From Paenibacillus oleatilyticus (GTDB lineage Bacteria; Bacillota; Bacilli; Paenibacillales; NBRC-103111), in NCBI RefSeq assembly GCF_018998565.1, contig NZ_JAHNZO010000030.1, positions 36,349-100,348 on the forward strand: a DNA stretch of 64,000 nt, in the 5' to 3' direction. Positions 7,723-15,565 of this stretch are shown one piece after another. Position numbers and translations under genes: made by a program. The notes under the pieces are model-generated. The model was not told where the DNA came from. It saw only the letters and a list, made by a program, of their open reading frames with translations, and did not search any database. Position 1 is the first letter of the stretch. Each line of letters starts with the position of its first letter.

Positions 7723-9984
7723 TTAGGATTGCACAGATTCCTCCTGAAGCTGATGCATGATCGTCTTCCGCTTGACGAGGTAGAGCAGGACAAGCGCACC
7801 GACGCCGTATGCCGCCAAAATCAGCGCATCGTTCGCAATCGTTGCGGCGTCGCCGATCGAAATCAGGTTCCTGAAGCCTTCTACCGCATAAGTCATCGGC
7901 AGCGCCGGATGGATGAAATTAAAGAATCTCGCTTCCATCTCGACCGGATACGAGCCGCTGCTGGACGTCAGCTGGAGCATGAGAATGACGATGGCGACGA
8001 AACGTCCCACATCGCTGCCGAGGATCGAGATCAGCATGAACAGAATCGCCGCGAACGTCAATCCGAGCAGCAGCGCGAACCCGTATAAGTTAATGGCCGG
8101 CAGCACCGTCGGAATCCCAAGTCCCGTATGGAGAATGAAGACCGAGAGCACCGACTGAAACACGCTGACGGAAGCCAGCGCAAGATATTTGTTGATGAGA
8201 TACGAGATCGGCCGCTTCGGCATCGAGACGACCTTGTTCAGATCGATAACGAAAAAGAGCACCAGCGACCCTACCCACAAGGACAGTGCAATAAAATAAG
8301 GCGCAAATCCCGTGCCGTTGTTCGGCACCGGATGCAGGTTGTTCTCCGTCACCTTTACCGGGGAGACGATCGTATTGATCCGCTGCTCCGCCTGCCCGTC
8401 CATCGCCGCCATGCCCGCCGCCTCGCCAAGCTTCGCGGCAAGCTCCTGCTGGCCGGCGTTAATGTCCTTCAGGCCGGCGGAGAGCTGCGTACTGCCGTCG
8501 TACAGCCTCGTCACACCGTCCTGCAGCTGATGGAATCCGCTGCCGAAGGCATTGAGGCCTTCGACCAGCGCCGTGCTGCCCTGCTGCAGCTGATGGACGC
8601 CATTGGCGAGTTGGCCGAGCCGCCCGGACAAATCGTCTACCAGCTGCTTATTTCTGTTCAGTTGATCCAAGGTGTTGCGCACGGTGGTCTGCATCGCCTG
8701 CAGCCCGGCCTGCAGCTCGTTCCTATGCGCGGAGAGCTGGTCGCGGGCAACATTGATCTGTTCGATCGACTTGGAGGCAGAACTGCGCATCTGATCAAGC
8801 GACGCCTTCGTATCGCGCAAGGCCTGCTCTAATTCAAGCCGCTGCGCATTTGCCGTCTTCAGTTTGTCGACCGCCCCCTTGAACCGCTCGCTGCCGGTAA
8901 TTTCGCCGAACTGCTCGCCAAGCGCCAGCAGATCTGTGATCGCGCCATCAAGCTGATCCTTTTGCTTCTGCAATCGGCCGCCTATACCTGCGTCCCAAAC
9001 GCGCTGAAGCTCGTCGATTCGCCGATTCGTGTCCTGCAGCGAAGCGCCGACCACATCCAGTGCGTTAAGCCCGAACTTCAGCGACTGACCGGAAGCGTCA
9101 ATCACCTTGCTGAGCCGATCCGCTTCAGCCGTCAGCTGATTGATCGGCTCCAGTATTTTCGATAGCTGCGCATTCAGCTTGTCGATGCCTCCTGCGCCTA
9201 ATCCGACGGCCGTATCCAGCCGAATGATGCCGTTCTCCAACTGGTTCGCGCCGTCCAGCAGCTTCGTCAGCCCGTCCGACAGCGGCTTCATGCCGTCCTG
9301 GGCTTGCTTCAGGCCATCCTGCAAGGAAGTCGCGCCATCCTGCGCCTTCTTCGTTCCTTCCGCCAGCTTGGCCGCCCCGTCGGCTGCCTTCTTCAGCCCT
9401 TCGCCGCCGTTGAGAATTTGGTCGAAGATGGTGCGCACATATTTCTCCGTCATCTGCTGTTCCAGCTCGTGTGCAACCTTATCCATCACGCTGCGCACCA
9501 CTTTAACGCCGAGCATGTTGGCCCCTTCGTTGACGGCGTACGAAAGCTGACTCGCTCTGGGCTGCGGCGTGCCCGGGCTATAGGCCGTTTCGGTGAAGTC
9601 CGACGGGATCGTCAGCACCATAAAATAACGCAGCTTCTCGATCCCTTCCGCTCCTTGCTCCGGGCTGACTTCCGTCCAGGAAGTCTGCTTGTCGGCAAGC
9701 AGCTTGTCCGTAAGCTCCCGGCCCAGATTAACCGGGTTACCGCTCTGCGACATGCCGCGATCCAGGTTAACAACCGCCAGCGGCAAATGGGGCAGAAAGT
9801 CGGTCGGATTCCAAAACGCCCATAAATAAATGAAACTATACATAAGCGGCAGGACCATCAAGCCGAGCACCGAGCGGCGCGCCATGTTGGAGCTCCACAT
9901 TTGCCGGATATCGTGCCATGCCATTTGAAAACCGTTCATCGATCGATCCACCCGCTTTTTGTCCATAGTTTCTCCCGCTTGCAT
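7723..9984 (-). CDS. YhgE/Pip-family membrane protein
   Basis: A 753-residue protein with one N-terminal transmembrane helix (about residues 40-60), a very long extracellular helical region, and five or six C-terminal transmembrane helices of the ABC-2 permease type (about 560-740). The extracellular part has many short DG-containing repeats (ATSLQDGLKQAQDGMKPLSDG and later QLQQGSTALVEGLNAF), typical of YhgE/Pip proteins and type-VII-secretion EsaA/YueB relatives used by phages as receptors. It has no ATPase partner nearby and no other secretion genes. Two starts are possible: 9984 (AAGGA, six bases) and 9966 (GGGAGA, four bases). Its function, possibly secretion or phage infection, is inferred from family only. 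Confidence 0.82.
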   Translation of the reverse strand: MQAGETMDKKRVDRSMNGFQMAWHDIRQMWSSNMARRSVLGLMVLPLMYSFIYLWAFWNPTDFLPHLPLAVVNLDRGMSQSGNPVNLGRELTDKLLADKQTSWTEVSPEQGAEGIEKLRYFMVLTIPSDFTETAYSPGTPQPRASQLSYAVNEGANMLGVKVVRSVMDKVAHELEQQMTEKYVRTIFDQILNGGEGLKKAADGAAKLAEGTKKAQDGATSLQDGLKQAQDGMKPLSDGLTKLLDGANQLENGIIRLDTAVGLGAGGIDKLNAQLSKILEPINQLTAEADRLSKVIDASGQSLKFGLNALDVVGASLQDTNRRIDELQRVWDAGIGGRLQKQKDQLDGAITDLLALGEQFGEITGSERFKGAVDKLKTANAQRLELEQALRDTKASLDQMRSSASKSIEQINVARDQLSAHRNELQAGLQAMQTTVRNTLDQLNRNKQLVDDLSGRLGQLANGVHQLQQGSTALVEGLNAFGSGFHQLQDGVTRLYDGSTQLSAGLKDINAGQQELAAKLGEAAGMAAMDGQAEQRINTIVSPVKVTENNLHPVPNNGTGFAPYFIALSLWVGSLVLFFVIDLNKVVSMPKRPISYLINKYLALASVSVFQSVLSVFILHTGLGIPTVLPAINLYGFALLLGLTFAAILFMLISILGSDVGRFVAIVILMLQLTSSSGSYPVEMEARFFNFIHPALPMTYAVEGFRNLISIGDAATIANDALILAAYGVGALVLLYLVKRKTIMHQLQEESVQS

Positions 9985-10054
9985 ACGATTTCCTTATGCT
10001 GTGCTTTTAGTATTCTTCGATCCGCTAAACCTATCCTAATCGGAAACGCAAAAA

Positions 10055-10096
10055 AACCTGCCCAGGCTTCGGATTTACCGAAAGCGCAGGCAGGTT
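10055..10096 (-). terminator. Terminator of the YjfB-like gene
   Basis: Hairpin with arms AACCTGCC/GGCAGGTT and an inner GCTTTCGG/CCGAAGC stem, followed by seven T on the minus strand. Confidence 0.75.
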
Positions 10097-10139
10097 CATG
10101 CATACTTCATTTTTTTGAATAGATAAGGCTAGGGGGAGA

Positions 10140-10319
10140 TCAGATGCGAATATCCAAGTTTTTACCCAGGTTGGGATGCTGTGCCGCCGCAAAATCTTGA
10201 AGCAGCGTAGCCGCTTGGGCAGTCTGAGAATCCTTCATCTGACTTAGCAGAGCAATACCGACCGCCTGCTTCAATGCGTTTCCGCCGCTAACGGCGCTCA
10301 ATGCTGCGTTAATTTGCAC
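10140..10319 (-). CDS. Small YjfB-like protein (putative motility protein)
   Basis: A 59-residue protein, too short for most gene calls, starting at GTG 10319. It opens MQINAALSAVSGG, has a central ALKQAVGIALLSQMKD helix and ends HPNLGKNLDIRI. This matches my memory of the YjfB family: an aliphatic helix followed by an HP-LG-N-DI-V/I tail. The family is annotated as putative motility proteins with no known reaction. Support for a real gene is good: a sigma-A-type promoter at 10380-10408, a GAGGCG ribosome site and a strong terminator. It stands alone, with no flagellar genes in the window. Confidence 0.7.
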   Translation of the reverse strand: MQINAALSAVSGGNALKQAVGIALLSQMKDSQTAQAATLLQDFAAAQHPNLGKNLDIRI

Positions 10320-10379
10320 AAGCTCGCCTCATTTCTTCGGAAGGTGGAGCAAACGTCATTAAGCCCGTTCGCTAAGGCC

Positions 10380-10408
10380 AGTATAATCCAAATAGATAAG
10401 CCCATCAA
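10380..10408 (-). promoter_or_regulatory. Sigma-A promoter for the YjfB-like gene
   Basis: TTGATG (10403-10408) and TATACT (10380-10385) on the minus strand, with a 17-base spacer, about 60 bases before the GTG start. Confidence 0.65.
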
Positions 10409-10488
10409 TACAAATAAAGGAAATTGTCGTTTTCTGCCGAACCCTATTCGTATCAACATAATCCTGTAGTAACGCGAGGTGGTTCCCC

Positions 10489-10764
10489 CTGGCTATCCAG
10501 CCTTACGTCATCGTAATCGCCGGTATCCTGCTTTTGATCTGTGTGGCGGTCGTTCTTCCGAAGTTTTTCAGACGAAACCGATTCGGACGGCCCGGCTCCA
10601 AGTCCCAATCTACCGGTAAAAATCAAGCCAAACAAAGCTGCTCCTTGTGCCGACGAAAAGTTCCTTCGAAGGAGTTGGCCTTTTACGCCACAGCCGGCAA
10701 AGTCGTCGGCGTGTGCCGGGCCTGCCGGCCGAAAGCGGAGCGTCAAGACTTCATGCGCTTGTGA
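10489..10764 (+). CDS. Small membrane-anchored zinc-ribbon protein
   Basis: A 91-residue reading that I do not recognise. The N-terminus forms one membrane helix (QPYVIVIAGILLLICVAVVL), then a basic linker (FFRRNRFGR), then a CxxC...CxxC cluster (CSLC at about 52, CRAC at about 77) that should bind zinc. The helix is complete only if translation begins upstream of the TTG at 10534. The best-placed site is GAGGTGG at 10476-10482, seven bases before a CTG at 10489, so a non-AUG start is proposed. The alternative is initiation at TTG 10534 without the full helix. A reverse-strand frame over the same bases lacks any recognisable feature. The next gene is convergent. Confidence 0.5.
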   Translation: MAIQPYVIVIAGILLLICVAVVLPKFFRRNRFGRPGSKSQSTGKNQAKQSCSLCRRKVPSKELAFYATAGKVVGVCRACRPKAERQDFMRL

Positions 10765-10785
10765 CTGCCCATTCCTTATGGCGAT

Positions 10786-11586
10786 TCAAGTGCCCAGCAC
10801 TTTTTTCCCTCGCGGCTCCGACCCACGGGAATCGGGCTCCAGCGTAATTCCGATGCCGTCGAAGGAAGTGTCCTCAAGCCCCATGTCCCAGGTCAGCACT
10901 CCTGCTCCTTGAGAGTCGACCTGGAACGTTCCGCAGTTGGAACGCTTGCCGTCGCGCAGCAGCCACACTTGATACGCCTGAACTCCGTCCGTTGGCCGCA
11001 AACCGTGAAATTGCAGGACCAGCTGCGCTTTATTGCCTTGGCGCGTCAACCATCCTTGCCCGGCTGCCGACGGAAGCGCTTGGTCAAAAGCTTTCAGCCT
11101 GTATTGTCCGATCATTTCCACAGGAATGGCCAGCCGGGCTTCCGGCCGCTCGACAGAGGATTTGAACGGGAAGCTAAAGTCCCCGAAGATGGCGGTTCCC
11201 GCCCCGCATACGAAGAAGAACAGCGCAGCCGCCGTATACCCGAGCCCTTTCGTCCACCGCTTGCGGCGCCGTGCCGCCCCATCGTTAAGACGCCACTCCA
11301 CAGTCGGCCGCTTATCTGCCGGACGCTCTTCGAGGAGCGTTTCCCCTCTCGCAGGCTCAGGCTGTCCAAGCACCTTTCCTAGCACCTGCTCTTTTAAGTC
11401 TTCAGGCAATTCCACCAGCTCAGCTTCAGCCGGCAGTGCTTGCCACGTTTGCCGAAGCTCCGCAAGCTCTTGAGTACAAGTCCGGCACACGGACAAATGA
11501 CATTCGAACGCCTGCTTCCGTTCCTCCGAAAGCTCATCTAGAAAATAAGAAAAGCATAGCTCGCAGCCCGATTCTTCTCGAACCAT
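10786..11586 (-). CDS. Anti-sigma factor, RskA type with zinc-finger domain
   Basis: Predicted to sequester the ECF sigma factor encoded immediately upstream. The 266-residue protein begins with a cytosolic anti-sigma zinc finger (CELCFSYFLDELSEERKQAFECHLSVCRTCTQEL, matching the HxxxCxxC pattern). A single membrane helix follows at about residues 137-155 (GYTAAALFFFVCGAGTAIFG). The extracytoplasmic domain, with LQFHGLRPTDGVQAYQVWLL, GTFQVDSQGAGVLTWD and FDGIGITLEPD, is characteristic of RskA. ATG 11586 has GGAGG eight bases upstream; a GTG at 11595 overlapping the sigma stop as GTGA is an alternative. Close linkage implies cotranscription with the sigma gene. Proteolysis of the outer domain probably releases the sigma factor, by family analogy. 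Confidence 0.85.
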   Translation of the reverse strand: MVREESGCELCFSYFLDELSEERKQAFECHLSVCRTCTQELAELRQTWQALPAEAELVELPEDLKEQVLGKVLGQPEPARGETLLEERPADKRPTVEWRLNDGAARRRKRWTKGLGYTAAALFFFVCGAGTAIFGDFSFPFKSSVERPEARLAIPVEMIGQYRLKAFDQALPSAAGQGWLTRQGNKAQLVLQFHGLRPTDGVQAYQVWLLRDGKRSNCGTFQVDSQGAGVLTWDMGLEDTSFDGIGITLEPDSRGSEPRGKKVLGT

Positions 11587-11591
11587 GTCGT

Positions 11592-12158
11592 TCACTCCTC
11601 CCTCCAAGACGTCATGTGCTTGCGTAGCAATTTCAAGCTTTGGTGGAGCCGGCTTTTCACTGTTCCGAGCGGCTCTTCCAACATCTCGGCAATTTCGCTT
11701 AAGGTGTAGCCCTCCCAATAAAACAGCCGGATTAGCTTGATCTGTTGCTCTGACATATATCGGTATGCCTCCTCCAGCTGCTGCTTGAACAGCTTCCGGG
11801 AGACAGGATCTGCAAAAGGATGGACCTCCGTCGCGCCTAATTCCGCTTCGATCCCATGCTCTAGCGGCACCAAGGCGGATTGCTTTCTTAATTTCCGCAG
11901 CTGGTCAATCGTCAAATTACGGGTAACGGTTAGCAGCCAATTGACGAATAGCCCCTTCGCCGGATCGTATCCGCTCTCCGTCGTCCAAATGCGGGTATAC
12001 ACTAACTGCACGACGTCCCGGGCAAATTCGGGGTCCTTCTTCGCTTTCATAGCGAACGAATAGACCAGCTTGGCATACCGGTCGTACAGCGCATGAAGCG
12101 CTTCGCTTTGTTTGGCTTTGATTAGTTCCATCAATTGCTCGTCCGAATAATGCTGCAC
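11592..12158 (-). CDS. ECF-family sigma-70 factor (SigK-like)
   Basis: An alternative RNA polymerase sigma factor with region 2 (about residues 10-75: ALYDRYAKLVYSFAMK, then FARDVVQLVYTRIW) and region 4 (QQIKLIRLFYWEGYTLSEIAEMLEEPLGTVKSRLHQSLKLLRK). Its pairing with an RskA-type anti-sigma factor indicates the SigK/SigL branch. The reading frame is open up to 12266, but no ribosome site lies there. A GTG at 12158 with GGGGGTG about ten bases upstream gives a normal 188-residue protein, and ATG 12236 is possible. It lies 78 bp downstream of the cupredoxin protein gene on the same strand with a partial terminator between, so some read-through from that gene is plausible. Target promoters cannot be read directly. 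Confidence 0.88.
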   Translation of the reverse strand: MQHYSDEQLMELIKAKQSEALHALYDRYAKLVYSFAMKAKKDPEFARDVVQLVYTRIWTTESGYDPAKGLFVNWLLTVTRNLTIDQLRKLRKQSALVPLEHGIEAELGATEVHPFADPVSRKLFKQQLEEAYRYMSEQQIKLIRLFYWEGYTLSEIAEMLEEPLGTVKSRLHQSLKLLRKHMTSWREE

Positions 12159-12293
12159 GTATCGGAACACCCCCGTCTCTGACGCGCGCTCCTTGTTCCG
12201 GTTGTAAACGAGTAACAGGAAGCGAATTGACTCCATATTCCGACATTTCTTTTCGTTTGGCAACATGCAATTTTTAGCCGCTCCACATCAAAC

Positions 12294-12329
12294 AACCCGA
12301 GGCCCTCCTTGCGGCGGGTACCCCGGGTT
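12294..12329 (-). terminator. Partial terminator between the cupredoxin and sigma genes
   Basis: AACCCG/CGGGTT hairpin with extra inner GC pairing but only a short, interrupted T run (GTTTG). It may attenuate rather than fully stop transcription into the sigma gene. Confidence 0.5.
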
Positions 12330-12344
12330 AACGTTCAGTAACAT

Positions 12345-13652
12345 TTACTTGACGATAATCGTCGCTTTCATCTCTGCTTTATGCGGAGCGCAGTAATACG
12401 TATACGTGCCCGGCTTGGTCAGCGTGATCGTTTCGGATTCGCCTTCTCCCAGCAGCTTCGTTTCGAATACCGGCTTGCCGTCGTCGCCGAGCGTGTCCGA
12501 TACGGCATTATGCTTGACTTTATCTTTATTCGTAAACGTTACTTTCGAGCCCGCTTCGACCGTCAATTCTTTGACGGAGAAAGCGAATCCGGCCATCTGC
12601 ACCTGATATTCCTTGGAAGCAGCCGGCTGCTTGTCTTCCTGCTTCAAAGCAGCGCCTTCCGGTTTTGCTGCGAACCAAACGTTGTTGACGCCTTGTCCGT
12701 TTACTTCCCCAGCCTTCGTGTCTTTCAGGAAATAGTAAAGCGGGCTTCCCTTGTATGTCGTTTGCTTCGTGCCGTCCTCCCGCGTAATAACGCCAAAATC
12801 TTCTATTTTCAAGGACGCCGGGAGCTGCAGCGATTCCGCTTTGAATACCGGCCAGTTGACGGCGCATTGATCCTTGCAAGCGCTCTGGAACGGCGTGTCC
12901 TTCGTAAACGTGTAAAGCGTTTTGCCGGAACCGTCCGTCAAATAAGTGCCGACCTTATCGTTCGTCGCGAGACGAACCGACGACGCGGCTGCAGCCGCCG
13001 CAGCTTCGGCGGTAACCACCTTTTGACCGACGAGAGCATCCAGCAGCGTCTTGTCCCCGGCCTTTAGCTTCGCCCCGAGCGCCTCCACCGTTGCCGTAGC
13101 GATATGCCCGTTATTCAGATTGCCCGCTTCGGCGATTTGTTTCAACCCCTTGCCTTCCGCGAAGCGAATCGTTTCTGCAAAAGCAAAATCGGTATCCTGC
13201 TTATAGCCGAGCGATTCCAAAATCACTTTGTAATACTGCTGCGCCGTGATCGAACCCATCGGTTCGAACCGTCCCGAGCCGGTCCCCGTCCACCCAAGCT
13301 GCGGATTCGCCTTCAAGTAGCCCAATACCGCCTGGTTACTTTCATTGACCGTACCGGCATCGTCGAACTTCGCGCTCCCTTTGAAGCCCAAAGCCTCGCT
13401 CTCCAAGCCCTGCAGCCGCAGGAACAAAATCGCCGCCTGCAAACGGGTCGTCGATTGGGACAAGTAGCTTGCCGTTACACCGCTGCCATCTCCCTGCAAT
13501 ACTCCCAGCTCCGCAGCGATTTGCGCATCCGTTTTGACGGCGACCGCAGCAGCCTTGGAATTGTCCGCAGCAGCTGCAGCAGTTACAGCTGTTGAAAGCG
13601 TCAGGGCGGTTCCCAGCAGCAGGGCTGCATATTTCCAGCGTTTGTTCATCAT
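12345..13652 (-). CDS. Secreted multidomain protein: SLH-like region, lipoprotein-15 repeats and C-terminal cupredoxin
   Basis: A 435-residue exported protein with a signal peptide (about 1-28, ending TAAAAA). Residues 30-215 resemble degenerate SLH-like repeats (QAAILFLRLQGLE, RFEPMGSITAQQYYKVIL). Residues 230-335 carry paired repeats of the COG4315 / Lipoprotein_15 type (KTLYTFTKDTP...CKDQCAVNWPVF and SPLYYFLKDTKAGEVNGQGVNNVWF). The C-terminal 85 residues are a plastocyanin-like cupredoxin: HNAVSD supplies a His, and YYCAPHKAEM supplies the Cys, His and Met of a type-1 copper site. The start at the double ATG 13652/13649 follows GAGGAGG. It heads the unit with the ECF sigma and anti-sigma genes and is probably the main regulon product. 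A role in extracellular copper or electron transfer is inferred. Confidence 0.82.
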   Translation of the reverse strand: MMNKRWKYAALLLGTALTLSTAVTAAAAADNSKAAAVAVKTDAQIAAELGVLQGDGSGVTASYLSQSTTRLQAAILFLRLQGLESEALGFKGSAKFDDAGTVNESNQAVLGYLKANPQLGWTGTGSGRFEPMGSITAQQYYKVILESLGYKQDTDFAFAETIRFAEGKGLKQIAEAGNLNNGHIATATVEALGAKLKAGDKTLLDALVGQKVVTAEAAAAAAASSVRLATNDKVGTYLTDGSGKTLYTFTKDTPFQSACKDQCAVNWPVFKAESLQLPASLKIEDFGVITREDGTKQTTYKGSPLYYFLKDTKAGEVNGQGVNNVWFAAKPEGAALKQEDKQPAASKEYQVQMAGFAFSVKELTVEAGSKVTFTNKDKVKHNAVSDTLGDDGKPVFETKLLGEGESETITLTKPGTYTYYCAPHKAEMKATIIVK

Positions 13653-13773
13653 CAGATTCCTCCTCGAATTTTGAAGGGTTATTAGGTCGTTCAAATAGAG
13701 GAAACGCCGCCAAAGCGAAAACGGTTTGACGCTAAACGAAAAAAAATATTTTTTATTTGTCCGGAAAAAGCAA

Positions 13774-13797
13774 AAAGCCCTGAAGATTCAGGGCTTT
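13774..13797 (-). terminator. Terminator after tRNA-Leu
   Basis: AAAGCCCTGA-AGAT-TCAGGGCTTT hairpin with a T-tract on the minus strand, just downstream of the tRNA. Confidence 0.8.
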
Positions 13798-13822
13798 GCA
13801 CGATCAGTAGGCTACTTGAATA

Positions 13823-13905
13823 TGCGGTTGAGAGGACTCGAACCTCCACGGGCGTACGCCCACTACCCCCTCAAGATAGCGTGTCTGCCATTCCACCACA
13901 ACCGC
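13823..13905 (-). tRNA. tRNA-Leu (anticodon GAG), copy 1
   Basis: An 83-nucleotide class II tRNA: acceptor GCGGTTG/CAACCGC, anticodon loop TTGAGGG reading GAG, long variable arm (GTGGGCGTACGCCCGT) and T-arm GGTTCGAGTCC. CCA is not encoded. It differs from the copy at 15882 mainly in the variable arm. Confidence 0.93.
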
Positions 13906-13918
13906 GGATGTACTATTC

Positions 13919-13947
13919 ATTGTATAGGTTTCGCAGGAAAAAGTAAA
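13919..13947 (-). promoter_or_regulatory. Probable promoter of tRNA-Leu copy 1
   Basis: TTTACT (13942-13947), a 17-base spacer and TACAAT (13919-13924) on the minus strand, about 14 bases before the tRNA 5' end. Confidence 0.5.
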
Positions 13948-14055
13948 GTGGCATCCTTTAGCAGAGTATTTCCCCCGGAAACGCCGGTAACAGACACAAG
14001 AAGCGAATCTGTTCCGAGGGAAACGGAAGCAGCCCACAAGTTTAGACTCTCGCCT

Positions 14056-14958
14056 TTACATTCCCGCAGACCGCTGAAGCCTTCTCGCAATCTCCATAAA
14101 CTCGTCGGGGCCGATGCCCGGAGCAAATTCTTCCTGTACCTCGTCCAGCTCCGGAACGGGTCCGCCTTCCGGCGTACCGTCAACCACTTCCAACGGTTGG
14201 CCGTCCTCCGGGTGAGAACCTTTCCAGATTTGCCGTATCCCCTCATAAGCGTCGTCGCTGAAACGGTACAGCTTGCGATGAAGACCCTGTTCCTCGTATT
14301 TTCGGGTTGTTTCGAACGCCCGGTTGCTCAGGTTGGGCACCGGAACAAGCTTCGTCATATCGACTCCAGTCGCGATTTCCAGCGCCTTGGCATAGGCAAC
14401 GACATGCACGCCGCCGCGAACGAGCAGATAACCGACCATTTCACGCGCCACAGGATGGTCCGTCATTTCATACACGCGCATTTTATGCGTCCTCGCCCCG
14501 CATTCCAAGAAGAAATTGTGCAGCAGGTCCAGCACCAGATTGCCGCTGTTGAACACGTAATCCCCTGACCAACCTTTGCCCATGGAGTCCAACGGCAAAG
14601 CCGTTTGCGCCGAGGCGATAAAATGGTGCGAGTTCCGCTTATCAAGCGCGTCCATCATCGGCGCCGCATTCGGATCGGTCGGCTGCGTAGACCCGGTCAA
14701 GCACAGGTTGATAGCATTCGTAACCAGCTCGACGTGGCCGAATTCCTCGGCCGTAATACTGCACACCAGATCGTAGAAGGGCTTCAGCTTTGTTTTCCTG
14801 CGAAAATTAAACGACTGAAACATATAATTATTCAGCGTCGACATTTCCCCGAATCTCCCACCCAGCAGCTCCTGAACGGCTGCCGCCGCATTCGGGTCGG
14901 CGTGTTTCGGCTTCGGAAGCTCGATCGCAAGCTTATGAATACGTTTGAACACTCCCAT
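14056..14958 (-). CDS. Manganese (non-heme) catalase
   Basis: Converts hydrogen peroxide to water and oxygen with a dimanganese centre. The ferritin-like four-helix core shows the metal-ligand signatures: LLGGRFGEMSTLNNYMFQSFNF, AEEFGHVELVTNAIN and EMTDHPVAREMVGYLLVRGGVHVVAYAKALE. At 300 residues it fits the family. Starts are ATG 14958, abutting the GGGAGGG site, or GTG 14952, six bases from it and better spaced. It lies 28 bp after the PNPOx-like gene, so the pair form an operon behind a sigma-B-like promoter at 15452-15477. Mn catalases in Firmicutes are often general-stress or spore-associated; either role fits. Confidence 0.9.
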   Translation of the reverse strand: MGVFKRIHKLAIELPKPKHADPNAAAAVQELLGGRFGEMSTLNNYMFQSFNFRRKTKLKPFYDLVCSITAEEFGHVELVTNAINLCLTGSTQPTDPNAAPMMDALDKRNSHHFIASAQTALPLDSMGKGWSGDYVFNSGNLVLDLLHNFFLECGARTHKMRVYEMTDHPVAREMVGYLLVRGGVHVVAYAKALEIATGVDMTKLVPVPNLSNRAFETTRKYEEQGLHRKLYRFSDDAYEGIRQIWKGSHPEDGQPLEVVDGTPEGGPVPELDEVQEEFAPGIGPDEFMEIARRLQRSAGM

Positions 14959-14986
14959 CCCTCCCTGCTTGTCCCGACGGACCAAG

Positions 14987-15406
14987 TTATTTTTGCCACA
15001 CCTGCGGTTCAGCTTCGCCTTTGATATATTCGATTCTTGTCGGTTCCACTTCAAGAACGACATATTCCGGGTCGTGCGGCCCGTCAAACCAGCGGCTGAG
15101 CTCGTCGTTCCACAACTTCTCCCGCATGCGGTTATCCGTACATAACTTCGCTGTCGCTTCCATCTGTACGATTTCGGACGTAGGCGTTCCGTCATACCCT
15201 GTCAGGACAAATACGTTTGCATTTTCCCGCAGCTCATCCACTTTGTCCGTTCGGCTGTTGGTCGCCAAATACACCGTGAGTCCTTCGTGAAACAACACCA
15301 TGTACCGAATCTTCGGCCGAGTGCCGTCGACCGTACCGAACGCGCAGACGTCATTCGCATCCAGCACCTTCATGATCTGCTCTTCCAGTTGCTCCGTCTT
15401 CAACAT
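14987..15406 (-). CDS. PNPOx-like general stress protein (split-barrel flavin fold)
   Basis: A 139-residue split-barrel protein of the pyridoxamine-phosphate-oxidase-like / general stress protein 26 group. The family pattern is visible: VCAFGTVDGTRPKIRYMVLFHEGLTVYLATNSRTDKVDELRENANVFVLTG, then a C-terminal YVVLEVEPTRIEYI strand. These proteins bind FMN, FAD or F420; the natural substrate is usually unknown. AAAGGAGATG precedes ATG 15406. It is the first gene of a two-gene operon with the Mn catalase, and a GTTT...GGGTAA promoter lies about 45 bases upstream, consistent with general-stress control. Confidence 0.82.
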   Translation of the reverse strand: MLKTEQLEEQIMKVLDANDVCAFGTVDGTRPKIRYMVLFHEGLTVYLATNSRTDKVDELRENANVFVLTGYDGTPTSEIVQMEATAKLCTDNRMREKLWNDELSRWFDGPHDPEYVVLEVEPTRIEYIKGEAEPQVWQK

Positions 15407-15451
15407 GGGAACATCTCCTTTCGGTTATGGAAGTCTGACTTCCTTCCTTGA

Positions 15452-15477
15452 TTACCCGAACGGCGATAAGGCCAAAC
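15452..15477 (-). promoter_or_regulatory. Sigma-B-like promoter for the PNPOx / Mn-catalase operon
   Basis: GTTTGG (15472-15477), a 14-base spacer and GGGTAA (15452-15457) on the minus strand. The B. subtilis sigma-B consensus is GTTTAA-N12-14-GGGTAT. Confidence 0.6.
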
Positions 15478-15502
15478 AATGCTTCGTTTCCCTAAAGAAC
15501 TT

Positions 15503-15528
15503 GTTTCAATGAGCGGACAGCCGGGTTA
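15503..15528 (+). promoter_or_regulatory. Sigma-B-like promoter for csbD
   Basis: GTTTCA (15503-15508), a 14-base spacer and GGGTTA (15523-15528). It is divergent from the matching site at 15452-15477, and csbD is a known sigma-B target in B. subtilis. Confidence 0.62.
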
Positions 15529-15565
15529 AATGCATAGTACATTTCTTCCAAAGGAGCTGATTCGA

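Noticed and set aside
10453..10746. Minus-strand frame opposite the zinc-ribbon gene
   Set aside because: No ribosome site, no motif; the plus-strand frame has a membrane helix and paired CxxC motifs.
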